From: Sphingobacteriia bacterium
Lineage (GTDB): Bacteria > Bacteroidota > Bacteroidia > Chitinophagales > Chitinophagaceae
Length of the DNA stretch: 8,067 nucleotides
Assembly: GCA_004294465.1 (NCBI GenBank)
Contig: REAV01000029.1
Span: 1 to 8,067, forward strand
Direction of reading: 5' to 3'
In this document: positions 6,330 through 8,067 of the stretch, piece after piece
Numbering within the stretch: position 1 is the stretch's first letter
Layout of the letters: each line of letters begins with the position of its first letter
The notes under the pieces: generated by a model
The model's database searches: none
Seen by the model: only the letters and a program-made list of their open reading frames with translations
Told to the model about the DNA's origin: nothing
Program-made: the position numbers and the translations under genes

Positions 6330-7015
6330 TTTTTAATTAAAGAAAAAACATACATCATTTCTGTAGCAATTTGCAAAGATCTTTCTTGGTAAACTTTTTC
6401 CTGTTGATTTGTTCCGTCAGATAGTTTGGGATCTTCATAAGGAACTTTGAATCTTCCATCTGCGCCAAATACAATCGGGCAAGATGCATCTGCCTGAGAA
6501 CAGGTAAGCACTGCGCCATAGTCCTTAGAAGGATTAGGAGCATCTCCATATTTTTTTGAATACGCATCAATCGCTGGTGCATCAGCAGCAAATTTAACTT
6601 CGTAATGCGGGTTAGTGCTTTGTGTTATTGGTGAAATCACAAAACCGGATTGCTCTAATGCCTTAACAGCATTAATATTAAATGCAGTAGTTTCTGTTCC
6701 TCCAGAATAACAATAGACATTAGATATACTATAATATGCTGCCGCTGTTTGGGCCCATACTTGTGCAAAATGACTTCTGCGGGAATTATGTGTGCAAATA
6801 AAAGTCAATGAAATTTTTTGATGCTTTGTTACTCTTTCCTGTATGTAAGTACTTAATTTTTTTAATTCATCTTTACGCTCGTTGGGTATTGATGAAAAGT
6901 TTTTTTCTGCGTTTACTAAGTTTTGTTTGATTAACGGAAAAATATCCGAAGCGCTTGCATTCATGGAAAAGAGATTTAACATTATTAAAATCAAAAGCAA
7001 TCTAAATTTATTCAT
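6326..7015 (-). CDS. arsC: ArsC-like arsenate reductase / low-molecular-weight phosphatase with apparent signal peptide
   Basis: The 229-residue protein has the LMW phosphatase/thioredoxin-type ArsC fold. The P-loop is CTHNSRRS (nucleophile C74, R80). A CX6C pair (C172, C179 in LTCSQADASCPIV) matches the C82/C89 shuttle pair of plasmid pI258 ArsC, and YEDP (D195) matches the general-acid loop. The expected reaction is thioredoxin-dependent reduction of arsenate to arsenite; phosphatase activity is an alternative. The N-terminus is unusual: MNKFRLLLILIMLNLFSMNASASDIF looks like a Sec signal peptide cut after ASA, whereas cytoplasmic relatives I recall begin near the DIFP equivalent. An alternative ATG at 6964 (M18) would remove it; neither start has a Shine-Dalgarno site. 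It follows arsM by 49 bases on the same strand, which supports an arsenic role. C102 is an additional cysteine. Confidence 0.85.
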   Translation of the reverse strand: MNKFRLLLILIMLNLFSMNASASDIFPLIKQNLVNAEKNFSSIPNERKDELKKLSTYIQERVTKHQKISLTFICTHNSRRSHFAQVWAQTAAAYYSISNVYCYSGGTETTAFNINAVKALEQSGFVISPITQSTNPHYEVKFAADAPAIDAYSKKYGDAPNPSKDYGAVLTCSQADASCPIVFGADGRFKVPYEDPKLSDGTNQQEKVYQERSLQIATEMMYVFSLIKN

Positions 7016-7064
7016 AGGTTTATTTACTAGCTAAATACTTTTTGCATAATCAAAAATTAATTTT

Positions 7065-7910
7065 TTAGCAGCAACCCGATCCAGGTTTGCAACATGCTTC
7101 TTTTAAAGGTTTTTCTGCATAAACCGTAATACTAAAAATACCTGTTTGACCATTTTTAAATGCAGCTATTTCTGTTGGGTTCAAATAATTATTTAAAATA
7201 TCATCGGGTATAATAATGGCTTTTTCTTTTTGAATTTGAATATTGGTAAATCCATTGCTATTGATCAACTCGAGATATACTTCTTTTTGTATAGCACCGG
7301 AAACACATCCTGCATACATTTCAGCATCTTTACGAAGTGCATCAGGCAATTGCCCAACCAATACCACATCTGAAATACTAAAATGTCCTCCTTGTTTTAG
7401 CACACGAAATATTTCTTTAAATACACCATCTTTATTGGGCACTAAGTTTAAAACACAATTACTCACTATTACATCAGCTATTTCTGATGCCAAAGGCATA
7501 TCATCAATATCCCCTTCTCTGAACTGTACATTCTCAAAACCCAATTTTGCTGCATTGGTTCTTGCTTTTGCAATCATTGCAGGAGTAAAATCGATTCCAA
7601 TTACTTTACCTGTTGCACCTGTAGCTGCTCTGGCAACAAAACAATCATTGCCTGCTCCGCTTCCTAAATCAACAACAGTATTGCCTTCTTTTATTTTTGC
7701 ATATTGAGTTGGCAATCCACACCCAAGACCAAGATCTGCATCAGCATTATAGCCTTTCATTTGAGTATAATCATCACTCATGATATTATACACTTCGGTA
7801 GAGCAACCACCAGCTCCACAACATGAAGATTGATTTTGTTCCAAGCTTTGATCGGCAATTATTGCATATTTTTCTTTTACTAATTCTTTTAAGGCTTGTT
7901 CGTTTTTCAT
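7065..7910 (-). CDS. arsM: Arsenite S-adenosylmethionine methyltransferase
   Basis: ArsM methylates As(III) stepwise with S-adenosylmethionine in the cytoplasm, giving methylated and volatile arsenicals. The 281 residues contain SAM motif I VVDLGSGAGNDC (79-90), the acidic IGID strand end (104-107) and REGDIDDMPL (131-140). Conserved arsenic-binding cysteines are visible: C64 (LGLGCGLP), C152 (SNCVLNL) and C202 (AGCVSGA); the 50-residue gap between the last two equals that between C174 and C224 of the algal enzyme CmArsM. N-terminal C30, C31 and C36 (SSCCGAGGC) and a C-terminal tail CCKPGSGCC (273-281) add more thiols that may load or hold arsenite. It starts 18 bases after the arsR stop and has no Shine-Dalgarno site, so it is probably read from the arsR promoter and induced by arsenite. 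The family assignment is secure; substrate preference is inferred. Confidence 0.95.
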   Translation of the reverse strand: MKNEQALKELVKEKYAIIADQSLEQNQSSCCGAGGCSTEVYNIMSDDYTQMKGYNADADLGLGCGLPTQYAKIKEGNTVVDLGSGAGNDCFVARAATGATGKVIGIDFTPAMIAKARTNAAKLGFENVQFREGDIDDMPLASEIADVIVSNCVLNLVPNKDGVFKEIFRVLKQGGHFSISDVVLVGQLPDALRKDAEMYAGCVSGAIQKEVYLELINSNGFTNIQIQKEKAIIIPDDILNNYLNPTEIAAFKNGQTGIFSITVYAEKPLKEACCKPGSGCC

Positions 7911-7928
7911 AGTATTATATTTTTATGT

Positions 7929-8067
7929 TTAACAACAAGCATTTGCTTGTTGATCTTTGAGCTTATGAAATAAATGATTAAATGATTGATTGAATTTTTC
8001 GAATGCTTTCCAATTGATACAATAACAGCTACGAGGTCCATCAACAGTTCCTTTAATCAATCCAGCT
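7929..8067 (-). CDS. arsR: ArsR-family arsenic-responsive repressor, C-terminal part (cut by window edge)
   Basis: The last 45 codons and stop are visible. The fragment begins AGLIKGTVDGPRSCYCINWK, which is the beta-wing and following strand of an ArsR/SmtB winged helix (LKxAGLIKGxxxG, then CYCI), and ends in a helix finishing QQANACC. The protein would bind its own promoter as a dimer and release on As(III). Four cysteines are visible (CYC and the terminal CC) and could form a C-terminal arsenite site, as reported for some ArsR proteins with C-terminal cysteines. The DNA-binding helix is outside the window, so the ligand cannot be proven, but arsM starting 18 bases downstream makes arsenic the best reading. 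Confidence 0.85.
   Translation of the reverse strand, partial: AGLIKGTVDGPRSCYCINWKAFEKFNQSFNHLFHKLKDQQANACC
7933..7952. repeat. Perfect 9-bp inverted repeat at the arsR 3' end
   Basis: The arms CAACAAGCA (7933-7941) and TGCTTGTTG (7944-7952) are separated by two bases. In the arsR transcript this folds into a stem of eight pairs with a four-base loop, and it encodes the last codons QQANACC, ending one base before the TAA stop. The run after it is U/A-mixed rather than a U-tract, so it is not a clear intrinsic terminator. It could limit read-through, protect or process the mRNA between arsR and arsM, or act as a palindromic protein site. Confidence 0.5.

Noticed and set aside
7016..7064. AT-rich arsM-arsC gap with AAAAATTAATTTTT, considered as a terminator or separate promoter for the arsC-like gene.
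   Set aside because: The symmetry is only A and T runs; a near match to TAnnTTTG has one extra T, and no -33 element is evident.
7243..7707. Long open frame on the plus strand opposite arsM.
   Set aside because: It is antisense to a clear arsM coding region, has no recognisable domain or ribosome site, and its serine/proline/threonine-rich composition is typical of a shadow frame.

Overview
The window is AT-rich and looks like chromosome from a Bacteroidota bacterium, probably near Chitinophagaceae. The reasons are the protein families present (an MqnC of the Bacteroidota type, an aspartyl protease with a PDZ domain, an arsenate-reductase/phosphatase ending in the SLQIATEM..YVFS pattern), the near absence of Shine-Dalgarno sites before start codons, and a TAnnTTTG-type promoter element before mqnC. 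The family placement comes from reading the proteins by eye; the genus is not determined.

Layout. On the minus strand at the left edge lies the N-terminal part of an ECF sigma factor (264 to 1, cut by the window). To its right, also on the minus strand, are a small three-helix membrane protein with a CxxC motif (802 to 356) and mqnC of the futalosine menaquinone pathway (2042 to 918). A 117-base divergent region separates mqnC from a plus-strand run of four genes: an exported two-lobed aspartyl protease with a C-terminal PDZ domain (2160-3350), two adjacent M16 metallopeptidase-family genes (3389-4627 and 4637-5926), and a small four-helix protein of the phage-holin-4_2/YvlD family (5964-6329). 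The last plus-strand gene meets a minus-strand arsenic cluster tail to tail, with overlapping stop codons: arsR (3' end only, 8067 to 7929), arsM (7910 to 7065) and an arsC-like gene (7015 to 6326).

How the genes work together. The two M16 proteins are complementary halves: the first has the zinc motif HxxEH but lacks the Arg/Tyr substrate-binding pair, and the second lacks HxxEH but has the Arg/Tyr pair. They should form one heterodimeric peptidase. In the arsenic cluster a sensor (ArsR), a methyltransferase (ArsM) and a thioredoxin-type arsenate reductase homologue form a compact operon. The reductase homologue carries an apparent signal peptide, which would place it outside the cytoplasm. 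No arsenite pump is visible; one could lie beyond the right edge.

Most of the window is ordinary chromosomal content. The points most worth a second look are the exported ArsC-like protein, a perfect 9-bp inverted repeat at the arsR stop codon, the split M16 active site, and the paired-cysteine C-termini of both ArsR and ArsM. No stretch longer than about 120 bases lacks a gene. I saw no tRNA, rRNA, CRISPR array, insertion sequence or phage region.
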